Part shown: positions 8,449-15,350 of the stretch, piece by piece
Layout of the letters: each line of letters starts with the position of its first letter
How positions within the stretch are numbered: position 1 is the stretch's first letter
Assembly (NCBI GenBank): GCA_964604705.1
Contig: CAZSAP010000006.1
Coordinates: 1 to 64,000, forward strand
Length of the DNA: 64,000 nucleotides
From: JAAXVQ01 sp964604705
GTDB taxonomy: Bacteria > Oederibacteriota > JAAXVQ01
Direction: 5' to 3'
The notes under the pieces: generated by a model
Told to the model about the DNA's origin: nothing
The model's input: the letters and a program-made list of their open reading frames with translations, nothing else
Database searches by the model: none
Translations under genes and position numbers: made by a program

Positions 8449-10377
8449 TTATTCCCAGCGGTAGGTCAATCCGCCCATGGCCGCAAAACGCGGTGTGTTG
8501 TATCCTACCACTTCGGTGTACTCGGCGTCCAACACATTGGTCACGGTAATGCTTGCGTCCAGATGGGTCAGCACCGCATAGCCTACCCTCACATTTACCA
8601 ACGTGTACGGGTTGAGGGTCACCCGCATTCCGCTTTCCTTCCCCCAGCGCGGCCCCACACGTTGCGCGGATACGTGGGTGCTTACGCCCTTCCAGGTGTA
8701 GCCTGCGTCACAGGTAACTTTGTAATCCGGCCGACGTTCCAAGGGCAAAGGGCCAACAACGTCTTCATGGGAAAGGTCATTGGCCGTGAGTTTCGTGTAC
8801 CCCACGCGCACGTTCAAGTCTTGGACCGGAACCGCAGTCGCATATATTTCCCAACCTTTGGTTTGAACTTTGCCTAAATTCGCATACCTCCAGGTTGAAA
8901 AATCATAATTGATCTGATTGGTAAAATCCGTTTGAAAATAAGTAACCCCGGTTTTGAATACATGGCCTACTTTTTGTTCCACTCCCGCATCCCACCCGGC
9001 GGACGTCTCGGGTTGCAAATTCACATTGCCGTAGCTGGAATAGAGTTGGTAGAGCGAAGGCGCATTAAACCCGGTTCCGTACGACCCCCGCACGCTGGTG
9101 CCTGAAGGCGTCCAGGTGTAAACCGGCGCCAGACGGTAGGTAAAGCGCGTGCCGTAGCGGTCGTACACATCCCAACGCGTACTCACATTCAACGCCGCAT
9201 CCCACTTTGCGAGCTGTTCCTCTATGTACACACCCGTAAAGTGCGTGGACTGTTCATCAAAATAGGTGTAATACTGGTGATCCTCCGAACGCCCTTGTTC
9301 CTGGCGATAGTTCACCCCCAGCACCAAGGAATTCCAATCCACCAAGTCAAGCTGCTGGCGCCAGTCCAAATTCAGGTTGCGGCCGTGGTAGGTGCTGACA
9401 TAGTCTTCCCCCGGTGCCGGTTGGTCACGGTACTCCCGGTCGTCTTGCGCCAATCCGGCATTGAGCGCTTGCTTCCACCACGGGGTCCACTGCCCTACCA
9501 GATCCCAGTGTGCGGTTTGCTGTACGGAATGTTTGGTGAAATTGGATGTATCGCCGAAATCGCCACTGAAGTAATCCAACTGCCCGTCCTCTTGCCCCTG
9601 ACGGTACGACGCATGCGTGGACCAGTCCGGCGCCCAGGCATAGCCCAAGCCCAGATCAACATTCCACAAGCGATAGCCGTTGGGTTCCAGGTCGGGCTGT
9701 GGTTCCGAGTATGTGCGCGTCCGCTTGGCAGCCGAAAACCCTTTGGACGTGCCCCACGACGCAGCCGCACTCACATCCACACCCTGCGCCGAACCCGTAG
9801 CTTCGGCCGCCGAGGTCCAGGTCGAATGCTTCCCACCGGACACATCCAGACTGCCGCGCCATTTTTTTCCGCCTTGCCGGGTGATGATGTTCACCACCCC
9901 GCCCATGGCTCCCGAGCCATAGACCGCGCTCTGCGGCCCGCGCAGGACTTCAATGCGCTCCACATTGTCCACACTCAAGTGCGAAAAATCCGCCGCGCGC
10001 CCCGGCGACATGGCGTCGTTGATCTCCACCCCGTTGAGCATGACCAAGGTACGCCCGGACTCGGCTCCGCGAATGTAGGCCTCGGCTAATTGACCCGGCC
10101 CACCGCTGGTAACCACATCCACGCCCGGCACCGTGGTAAGCGCATCGCCTATGTGGGTGATGCCTTGCGCGGCCAAATCCTCCCGGGTAATCACTGTAAC
10201 GGAACTCCCGATGCGAGAAAGCGGCGAGACGACTTTCGAGGCTGAAACCACCACCGGTTCCATCACGGCCGTAGCCTTAACCTCGGTACTCGCGGGTTCT
10301 TCTGCCCCAACCACGCCCCCGCTCAAAACCCAACCGCCTAAAACCAACCCCATAATCACGAACGTACGTACCTGCAT
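8449..10377 (-). CDS. btuB: TonB-dependent outer-membrane vitamin B12 receptor
   Basis: 642-residue receptor of the BtuB size class that pulls corrinoids across the outer membrane using TonB energy. A signal peptide is followed by a TonB-box-like EPVVVSASK, then the plug domain (SSVTVITREDLAAQGI, YIRGAESGRTLVMLNGVEIND, RIEVLRGPQSAVYGSGAMGGVVNI) and a long beta-barrel rich in aromatic alternations, ending LTYRWE. The start chosen is the ATG at 10377, with AAGGAGG at 10387-10393. A longer in-frame reading to 10539 runs back through riboswitch sequence and is not credible. Two cobalamin riboswitches precede it, which makes a corrinoid substrate very likely. Confidence 0.95.
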   Translation of the reverse strand: MQVRTFVIMGLVLGGWVLSGGVVGAEEPASTEVKATAVMEPVVVSASKVVSPLSRIGSSVTVITREDLAAQGITHIGDALTTVPGVDVVTSGGPGQLAEAYIRGAESGRTLVMLNGVEINDAMSPGRAADFSHLSVDNVERIEVLRGPQSAVYGSGAMGGVVNIITRQGGKKWRGSLDVSGGKHSTWTSAAEATGSAQGVDVSAAASWGTSKGFSAAKRTRTYSEPQPDLEPNGYRLWNVDLGLGYAWAPDWSTHASYRQGQEDGQLDYFSGDFGDTSNFTKHSVQQTAHWDLVGQWTPWWKQALNAGLAQDDREYRDQPAPGEDYVSTYHGRNLNLDWRQQLDLVDWNSLVLGVNYRQEQGRSEDHQYYTYFDEQSTHFTGVYIEEQLAKWDAALNVSTRWDVYDRYGTRFTYRLAPVYTWTPSGTSVRGSYGTGFNAPSLYQLYSSYGNVNLQPETSAGWDAGVEQKVGHVFKTGVTYFQTDFTNQINYDFSTWRYANLGKVQTKGWEIYATAVPVQDLNVRVGYTKLTANDLSHEDVVGPLPLERRPDYKVTCDAGYTWKGVSTHVSAQRVGPRWGKESGMRVTLNPYTLVNVRVGYAVLTHLDASITVTNVLDAEYTEVVGYNTPRFAAMGGLTYRWE

Positions 10378-10419
10378 TGCTTGTATCCTCCTTATGATGT
10401 CCCCCAAAGGGATTCTCCA

Positions 10420-10559
10420 GTTCGGTCGTTTCCTGGCTCGCGGTCTTCCGAAAACGTGCGCCTTCCCAGTACCTGGTACCAGTGGCCTCTTGACACGCTT
10501 CGTCGCGCTTACAGTTGCTGGGCAGCCGAGGATTTGCACCCCGTTCCTACAACCCGAAC
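10420..10559 (-). promoter_or_regulatory. Cobalamin riboswitch 2 (proximal to btuB)
   Basis: Read on the minus strand: closing stem P1 pairs GTTCGG(G)TTGT with ACGACCGAAC, then GGTGCAAATCC, GCTGCCC-AGCAACTGTAAGCG, the B12 box GCCACTGG (complement at 10479-10486), GGGAAGGC, and GAAGACCGCGAGCCAGGA. These elements and their order match the cobalamin aptamer. The aptamer is about 140 bases. The 42 bases between it and the btuB ATG have no strong terminator. An ATCCCTT segment can pair with the AAGGAGGAT ribosome site, so control of translation initiation is the likelier output (inference). Confidence 0.9.
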
Positions 10560-10594
10560 CGGTCCTGCACCTAACTCCAATCTCCTCCCTTCCG

Positions 10595-10641
10595 AAAATA
10601 AAAAACGCCTGAGCCGCTTGGGTAAAGCGGTCTCAGGCGTT
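10595..10641 (-). terminator. Intrinsic terminator between the two cobalamin riboswitches
   Basis: AACGCCTGAG/CTCAGGCGTT (10604-10613 with 10632-10641) and CCGCTT/AAGCGG (10614-10619 with 10625-10630) form a 16-bp stem with one bulged base and a GGGTA loop. A10595-A10605 is read as UUUUUAUUUUC on the minus strand. It sits just 3' of riboswitch 1 and is its natural expression platform. Confidence 0.9.
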
Positions 10642-10703
10642 CCGTTTTTAGCCATGAGTAGGCCGAGCCTCTTTTTCCGTCAGAGGTATGCCCATGTCCA
10701 TCA

Positions 10704-10854
10704 GCGCAAGTCGGTCTTCTGACTCCCGGATCGTTCCTCGGACAGCACCTTCCCGGGGTCACCCCAGTGGCAATTGCTTCTGTCCTTTGGTCCCCGGTTA
10801 CAGCGGCGGGTCCGTCTCCGATTCTCACGGAGTTCCCATTACTTGTGCTTGCGC
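10704..10854 (-). promoter_or_regulatory. Cobalamin riboswitch 1 (distal, promoter-proximal)
   Basis: On the minus strand the P1 stem is GCGCAAG with CTTGCGC. Between them come ATGGGAA, GTGAGAATC, GACGGACCCGCCGCTGTAACC, the B12 box GCCACTGG (complement at 10764-10771), GGGAAGG, and GGGAGTCAGAAGACC. All hallmark elements of the AdoCbl-type aptamer occur in order. About 60 bases later comes a strong intrinsic terminator, so ligand binding probably terminates transcription before riboswitch 2 and btuB. Confidence 0.95.
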
Positions 10855-10857
10855 AGC

Positions 10858-10885
10858 ATTCTAGTGTCTTTTTTAATTAAGTCAA
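10858..10885 (-). promoter_or_regulatory. Sigma70-type promoter of the btuB leader
   Basis: Minus strand TTGACT (10885-10880), 16-base AT-rich spacer, TAGAAT (10863-10858). Transcription would start around 10851, within the first P1 strand of riboswitch 1. The -35 box overlaps the stop codon of the upstream hydrolase gene. Confidence 0.78.
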
Positions 10886-11688
10886 TCTTTGTTTTGCACC
10901 CAAGCGTCGCCCAGCTCCGCACGCAGGTGCCGAAAAAAAAGGAGGCGCGCTTTGCGCTCCAACCACGGCACATGCCCACACTCCGCCAAACGGATCATTT
11001 TGAAATCCGATAACACACCCCGCAAAGGTTCCTCCACCCCAGACGCAGGATGCGGATCATGTTCTCCATGCAGTGCCACCACCGGGCAGGCAATGGACTT
11101 GACGGCGTCCAACAACCGACCGCTACGCCGCAGCTCCGCGGCTTCGGGCCACACGCCCTGAAAAATGTCGGCATTGACCTGCACGGCATCGCCGGTATCC
11201 GGGAGTGGGTCGTAGGCATCCACGTGTTGATACACCTTCCCCAAGTCCGCCATGGCCGCGTGACGCGTCGAGGCATCCGTATCCTGCAAGCGTGCCAGGG
11301 CTTGGCGGACCTGCTCTTTCTGCCCCGGTGACATGCGCTCGGTTCGTACTGCCTCAACCTGCTGGGCATCCGATGGTTTAAACCCTCCGCTGCTGATTAA
11401 AATAAGTTTCTTTACCAACCTTGGGTATTTTGTGGTTACAAGACAACTCAACCAAGCACCCCAGGAAAAACCGACCAAGATACTAGGCACGTCAGCATGA
11501 TCTTCGAGAAACGTGCCTAATTCTTTCACCTGTTCAGGTACCGACGTACCTGTTTGCCATGGCTCCAACACACCACACGTGGGTGCGAGCTCACGTGCCA
11601 CCGGCGCCATTTCTCCGGCTGCGCCCGGCCCGCCGTGAACCAAGACCACTCGGTACGGTGGCACTCCGTACTTTCGAAAACGTTCCAT
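10882..11688 (-). CDS. Alpha/beta hydrolase
   Basis: 268-residue soluble alpha/beta-hydrolase fold enzyme. The oxyanion region HGGPG is at 18-22, the nucleophile elbow GFSWG is at 73-77 (Ser75), an acid candidate is in ALHGEHDPHP, and the catalytic His is in ECGHVPWLE near the C-terminus. The HGGPG plus nucleophile pattern is seen in proline-iminopeptidase-like and other small-ester hydrolases. The substrate cannot be told from sequence. The start ATG follows an AGGTGGGGG ribosome site. It lies upstream of, and in line with, the btuB leader but has no obvious functional tie to it. Confidence 0.9.
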   Translation of the reverse strand: MERFRKYGVPPYRVVLVHGGPGAAGEMAPVARELAPTCGVLEPWQTGTSVPEQVKELGTFLEDHADVPSILVGFSWGAWLSCLVTTKYPRLVKKLILISSGGFKPSDAQQVEAVRTERMSPGQKEQVRQALARLQDTDASTRHAAMADLGKVYQHVDAYDPLPDTGDAVQVNADIFQGVWPEAAELRRSGRLLDAVKSIACPVVALHGEHDPHPASGVEEPLRGVLSDFKMIRLAECGHVPWLERKARLLFFRHLRAELGDAWVQNKD

Positions 11689-11761
11689 CCCCCACCTCTT
11701 ACTTTATTCGATTTCCCAACCGATACTTACAGCGAAACCATACTACGCAACAAAGGACCAC

Positions 11762-12328
11762 ATGTCTACCCTCCAATCCAGCTCACACATTAAAGGAATG
11801 GTTTTGCTTACCATTCATACCTTGCTGAAACAACAGGAGGAAGGAACCACCGAGCGTTTCTTGGCACAACTTTCGCCTGCGAACCGCACAGTGTTTGAAT
11901 CTGCCACCGCGACCCAATGGATCCCGAGTCAAACCGCAGCAACCTTTTATGCAGCGGCAGCGCCCTTGCTTTTCCCAAATCACACCGATGACATTGAACA
12001 ATTGGGACGCGCACTTGCACAAAATGCCCTGGGTGGTCTCTATAAATCAATCCTGGCTATAACCTCGGTCACCTTTTTAATCAAACGCACGCCCTTGGTC
12101 TGGACACTGTATCACAGTACGGGCAAAGCGGAGATTATCCTAACCCCCGGAAGGCATCAAGGCCGGATGGTTGTACGCCAAGCGGCCGATATGCCGCACA
12201 TCATCCTACGGTCGGTAAGCGGATTTAGCCTCCATGCTTTGGAAATGGCCGGTGGACATTCCGTAACCTGCCAGTTAAATACCGAAAATCCCGATGCTTG
12301 GGAATGGCTGTTTGATTGGCTGGCATAA
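11762..12328 (+). CDS. DUF2378-like family protein, copy 2
   Basis: 188-residue soluble protein resembling the product at 6182-6730: an N-terminal helix with G-x-V near the start, LSPANRT, an LLFPNH motif, a QLGRALAQNALGGLYKSILAITSVTFLIKRTPLVW helical core, a GKAEIILTPG strand, and a final amphipathic stretch ending WEWLFDWLA. The shared pattern is LFP, then LG-x4-[AL]-x-[NL]-x2-GLYK-x-IL, then a V-x-[YF] helix. The pair looks like diverged paralogues. The ATG is preceded by AAAGGA. Function is unknown. It is divergent from the hydrolase gene. Confidence 0.65.
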   Translation: MSTLQSSSHIKGMVLLTIHTLLKQQEEGTTERFLAQLSPANRTVFESATATQWIPSQTAATFYAAAAPLLFPNHTDDIEQLGRALAQNALGGLYKSILAITSVTFLIKRTPLVWTLYHSTGKAEIILTPGRHQGRMVVRQAADMPHIILRSVSGFSLHALEMAGGHSVTCQLNTENPDAWEWLFDWLA

Positions 12329-12345
12329 TCAAACACAGATTTTGC

Positions 12346-13011
12346 TTAGACGGAAAAACTGATGTTGTGGCGGGACAATGAACGTTGATTTAGGTTCGAA
12401 TGGTCTTTGGTTTGACCCAGGCTTTTCACCTCTGAGTCCTTAGCGTTCTCAGCGGCGTTTTGTTTGGCCAACTCCGCCCGGGCCTGAGCCTCAATTTGCG
12501 CGGCTTGCGCGGCTACGGCCATGTCCATCCCCGAAGGGTTGGAGGGCGCCATGGCCGCTCTGCGGACTTGTTGCATTTTACGAATGGTTTCCTCAGGATC
12601 CCCGCCACTGCTTATGCGTATAGAAACACTCCCCCCCGAAATGTAACGTTTTCCGTCCGGACCCATTTCATACTTGTAACTGACCGCACCGGTAAGTCCG
12701 CCCCCGGTCGCCATATGCGCCATTTCGTGAGCGATCACTTCTTGTTCACGCGCTGCCATTTCATTGCTCGCCCGTTTTATGTCCGCCGCTTGTTTATTCT
12801 CTGCCAGTGAATCTCCCTTACCCTTTTCCCCGGCTATTTTTGCCTGATAGGCTTTGGCCAAGTCAGAAAGTTCAACCTCATCCCCCTGGCCGTACGTGAC
12901 AGTGTCGCCAGATTCAGCGCCTTCTGCCCGTACGGAAGGACGGAGCTTTCCAGGTTCGGCCAGCACTGGTTCAATGTACCTAAATTCTCTGATTCCCGTT
13001 ACGTCCGGCAT
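12346..13011 (-). CDS. Putative HExxH metalloprotease (SprA/CatA-related family)
   Basis: 221 residues with no signal peptide. The diagnostic block is AAREQEVIAHEMAHMATGGG with the zincin motif HEMAH at 95-99, followed by GAVSYKYEMGPDGKRYISGGSVSI and a long Ala/Gln/Met helix. This combination is that of the putative metalloprotease family often named SprA-related (PF12118). The N-terminal third is charged and probably disordered. Substrates are not known for the family. The start ATG has GAGG nine bases before it. It converges with the DUF2378-like gene, with 17 bases between stops. Confidence 0.8.
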   Translation of the reverse strand: MPDVTGIREFRYIEPVLAEPGKLRPSVRAEGAESGDTVTYGQGDEVELSDLAKAYQAKIAGEKGKGDSLAENKQAADIKRASNEMAAREQEVIAHEMAHMATGGGLTGAVSYKYEMGPDGKRYISGGSVSIRISSGGDPEETIRKMQQVRRAAMAPSNPSGMDMAVAAQAAQIEAQARAELAKQNAAENAKDSEVKSLGQTKDHSNLNQRSLSRHNISFSV

Positions 13012-13148
13012 GCTTGCCTCGAAAAAGAAACTTTGGCCTTCCTCTCTCTCTTCGTGCCTTTTCAGAAAAAACTTAAATGAGCTTAACGAGAACGTTCATA
13101 CGCTTTGATTTATGGGGTTTTTCGTAGTTTAAGGATCACCCTGCATTT

Positions 13149-13850
13149 TTACATATGGGGTGATAGCGGTTCCTGCTCCACAGCTCGTTGCCCTTGGCGT
13201 AGGTATCGTACGGCGGGAAAAGCCAAGGCGTGTACCCTGCCTGCCGCGCTGACCCGGAGCGCGCCCCCGGTTGGAATCCCGTAACCTGGATGCTTGGAGA
13301 GCCTAAGCGAAACCGCCATTTTCAACTCGTCCCAGCCGTCGCCTTCGGCATGGGTATCGCAAAGCACCGGCGCGATACCCAAACACGCAAACAACTCGGC
13401 CGTCGTATCGTCCTTAGGATCACGCCAGCGCACCCACTGTGTCCCGAGCATGATGCTCCCGGCTGAAATTCCAAAAAACAAAGTGCCGCCTTTCTGCAAT
13501 TCATGCAGAAAATCCACCAGTCCATGCTGCTGCAGCCAACGCATGCCTTCATCCACATCTCCGCCTGAGACAAACACAATATCTGCGGTTTGCATTTGCC
13601 TTTTGGCCAAAGCCACATCGGCTTTGGCCTTCGCCAATTTCACCCGTTCCACGAGCGCCCCGGTCTTTTTCAACAAGGCGGCCATGGCCCAATAGAACGC
13701 CGGGCTGTCCCCATTGGCTGTGCCAATATAAGCCACCCGTGGTTGCGGTTTCCCCGCCTCAGCCACAACCTGCTGCAATAAGGGCAGCAGGCTTCCCGGT
13801 TGCCGCCAATTTCCACCGGCCAAAAGATAAACAGGCTTTGGTTTACTCAT
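13149..13850 (-). CDS. Peptidase S51 / cyanophycinase-like hydrolase
   Basis: 233-residue class-I glutamine-amidotransferase-like fold. GISAGS at 127-132 provides the Ser129 nucleophile typical of family S51 (dipeptidase E, cyanophycinase). VFVSGGDVDEGMRWL at 92-106 is the conserved preceding loop. A DTHAEGDGWDE segment and GYGIPTGGALRV follow, as in the family. The substrate may be Asp-containing dipeptides, but this is not certain. Its ATG overlaps the stop of the upstream ligase gene (ATGA), so the two are translationally coupled and may act together. Confidence 0.85.
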   Translation of the reverse strand: MSKPKPVYLLAGGNWRQPGSLLPLLQQVVAEAGKPQPRVAYIGTANGDSPAFYWAMAALLKKTGALVERVKLAKAKADVALAKRQMQTADIVFVSGGDVDEGMRWLQQHGLVDFLHELQKGGTLFFGISAGSIMLGTQWVRWRDPKDDTTAELFACLGIAPVLCDTHAEGDGWDELKMAVSLRLSKHPGYGIPTGGALRVSAAGRVHALAFPAVRYLRQGQRAVEQEPLSPHM

Positions 13851-15145
13851 GCCAACAACCCTTTCACATCGTAGTCAAACGCCGCATGGGTACGGCGATA
13901 TTTCCCTGAAGGCGCCGGCTCCAAAATCGCTTTAACCACAAGTCCGATGCGTACGTCGTGTCCGTATAAAAGAAGGAGCGCATCCGTCACCTGCGTTCGA
14001 ACGCGGTTGATGTCCTCCCCCGGCTCAAGCACCAACTCAACCTTGAACTCGTCGGCTTGGGTTTGCACCAGGCTGTAATCCCGTACACCCGAAACGCCGG
14101 CCAGAGTCCGATCCACCCGATAGGTGCTCACCAATTCTCCGGAGCGGGTAAACGTCACGTTGGTGAGGCGTCCTTCTATGGCTTTCAGGCGCAATCCCTC
14201 ACGCCGCCCGCACGGACAGTCCGGCCCCTCCTCGAGGCGCCCCAAATCACCCACATCAAAACGAACCAAGGCTGTCCAAGGATTGTGAAACGTGGTGACC
14301 AACAAACGGGCCAGTCCTGGCCCGCCGTGTTCCGGACGCAAGGGCTGAAGATCCACCCGACAAAACTCGGTGTTCTGGTGGAGGGTTCCATGCTCGCACT
14401 CCATAAAAACATATCCGGTTTCCGTGGCTCCGTACGAACTCACCAAGGGTGAGGAAAACACCCGGCGTATGGCGCGCACATGCAAAGCGGACGTGAACTC
14501 ATAGGTGAACAAGATCACCGGTGGCTGATAGAGCGCCACTTGGTGATCAAACGCCCACCACGCCAAATGGGCCAAAAGCGAAGGGTTGGCTTCCAGCACC
14601 ACAGGTTGAAAGGCCTCCAATTCTCGGGCCATGCGTTCCAGGTGAGCCCGGGTCCATTCAAACGCACTAACTTTTTCACTTAAAAACAAAAAACGATCCA
14701 AACGCCGGGCATGCATGGGCAGGTCGGACTCGGAGCGAAACCCAACACTAAGCGCACTGGCCAGCTGCGCCTCACGCTGGGTCCCGGTCAAATGCCTGGT
14801 GTGCGCATTCAATTTCCAGGACGCCCGCTCCGAGGCATTCCACCACGTTTGATTCCACAGGTTGGTTACCTTTTCTTCGGTGGTCCCGCTGGTCTGCACA
14901 TACTCGATCTCTCCGCAGCGCAAACCCTCAGCCACACTGCGTCCGCCGGGAACCAAGCCTTGGGGAAAACTTTCCCGCATTTCTTTTTTGGTTAGAACCG
15001 GCAACGCGGCATAGCGCGTATCCAACTCCACGTTCCCGCCTGGATCCAGGGACTGCCAGCCGCGATATGCAGGCGCGGTCTCAAACGCAATCCGCAGCGC
15101 TTGACGCGACAACTGTTGATACTGTTCGGAAAAATACCGGTTCAT
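13847..15145 (-). CDS. PaaK/coenzyme F390 synthetase-like adenylate-forming ligase
   Basis: 432-residue cytosolic enzyme of the phenylacetate-CoA ligase / F390 synthetase branch of the ANL superfamily. Core motifs are the phosphate loop VQTSGTTEEKVTN (about 105-117), SSYGATETGYVFMECEHG (the A5-like motif), and FDVGDLGRLEEGP with a Cys-x-Cys-Gly zinc-type element (CPCGR), as in PaaK proteins. A C-terminal domain with Lys/Arg-rich GKYRRTHAAF completes it. It would activate a carboxylate as an adenylate, and the acceptor is unknown. A 4-base overlap couples it to the S51-type peptidase. It is divergent from the fusion gene at 15351. Confidence 0.85.
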   Translation of the reverse strand: MNRYFSEQYQQLSRQALRIAFETAPAYRGWQSLDPGGNVELDTRYAALPVLTKKEMRESFPQGLVPGGRSVAEGLRCGEIEYVQTSGTTEEKVTNLWNQTWWNASERASWKLNAHTRHLTGTQREAQLASALSVGFRSESDLPMHARRLDRFLFLSEKVSAFEWTRAHLERMARELEAFQPVVLEANPSLLAHLAWWAFDHQVALYQPPVILFTYEFTSALHVRAIRRVFSSPLVSSYGATETGYVFMECEHGTLHQNTEFCRVDLQPLRPEHGGPGLARLLVTTFHNPWTALVRFDVGDLGRLEEGPDCPCGRREGLRLKAIEGRLTNVTFTRSGELVSTYRVDRTLAGVSGVRDYSLVQTQADEFKVELVLEPGEDINRVRTQVTDALLLLYGHDVRIGLVVKAILEPAPSGKYRRTHAAFDYDVKGLLA

Positions 15146-15265
15146 TTTATACGGTGGCCTTTCATGTCAAGGATTTAAAAATTATGCCTGCGTCCTATGC
15201 TTTGTGCAACCGGGAAATCACCTGCCTGGGAAAAGTCATGATTATTCTCTAGTGCGAGCCTAGAC

Positions 15266-15294
15266 TTTACCTTAGGCAACGAACCTGGTATGAT
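15266..15294 (+). promoter_or_regulatory. Sigma70-type promoter for the 15351 gene
   Basis: TTTACC at 15266-15271, a 17-base spacer, TATGAT at 15289-15294. It is placed about 55 bases before the start codon, in the 205-base gap between divergent genes. Confidence 0.6.
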
Positions 15295-15350
15295 ACAGCC
15301 AGCTATTTCTTGCCACGCCCTATCGACGCGATTCTGTTCGAGGCGGCCTC

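Noticed and set aside
8449..10539. Longer btuB reading frame starting at 10539
   Set aside because: The extra 54 codons translate riboswitch 2 sequence and lack a signal peptide. The ATG at 10377 has a strong ribosome site.
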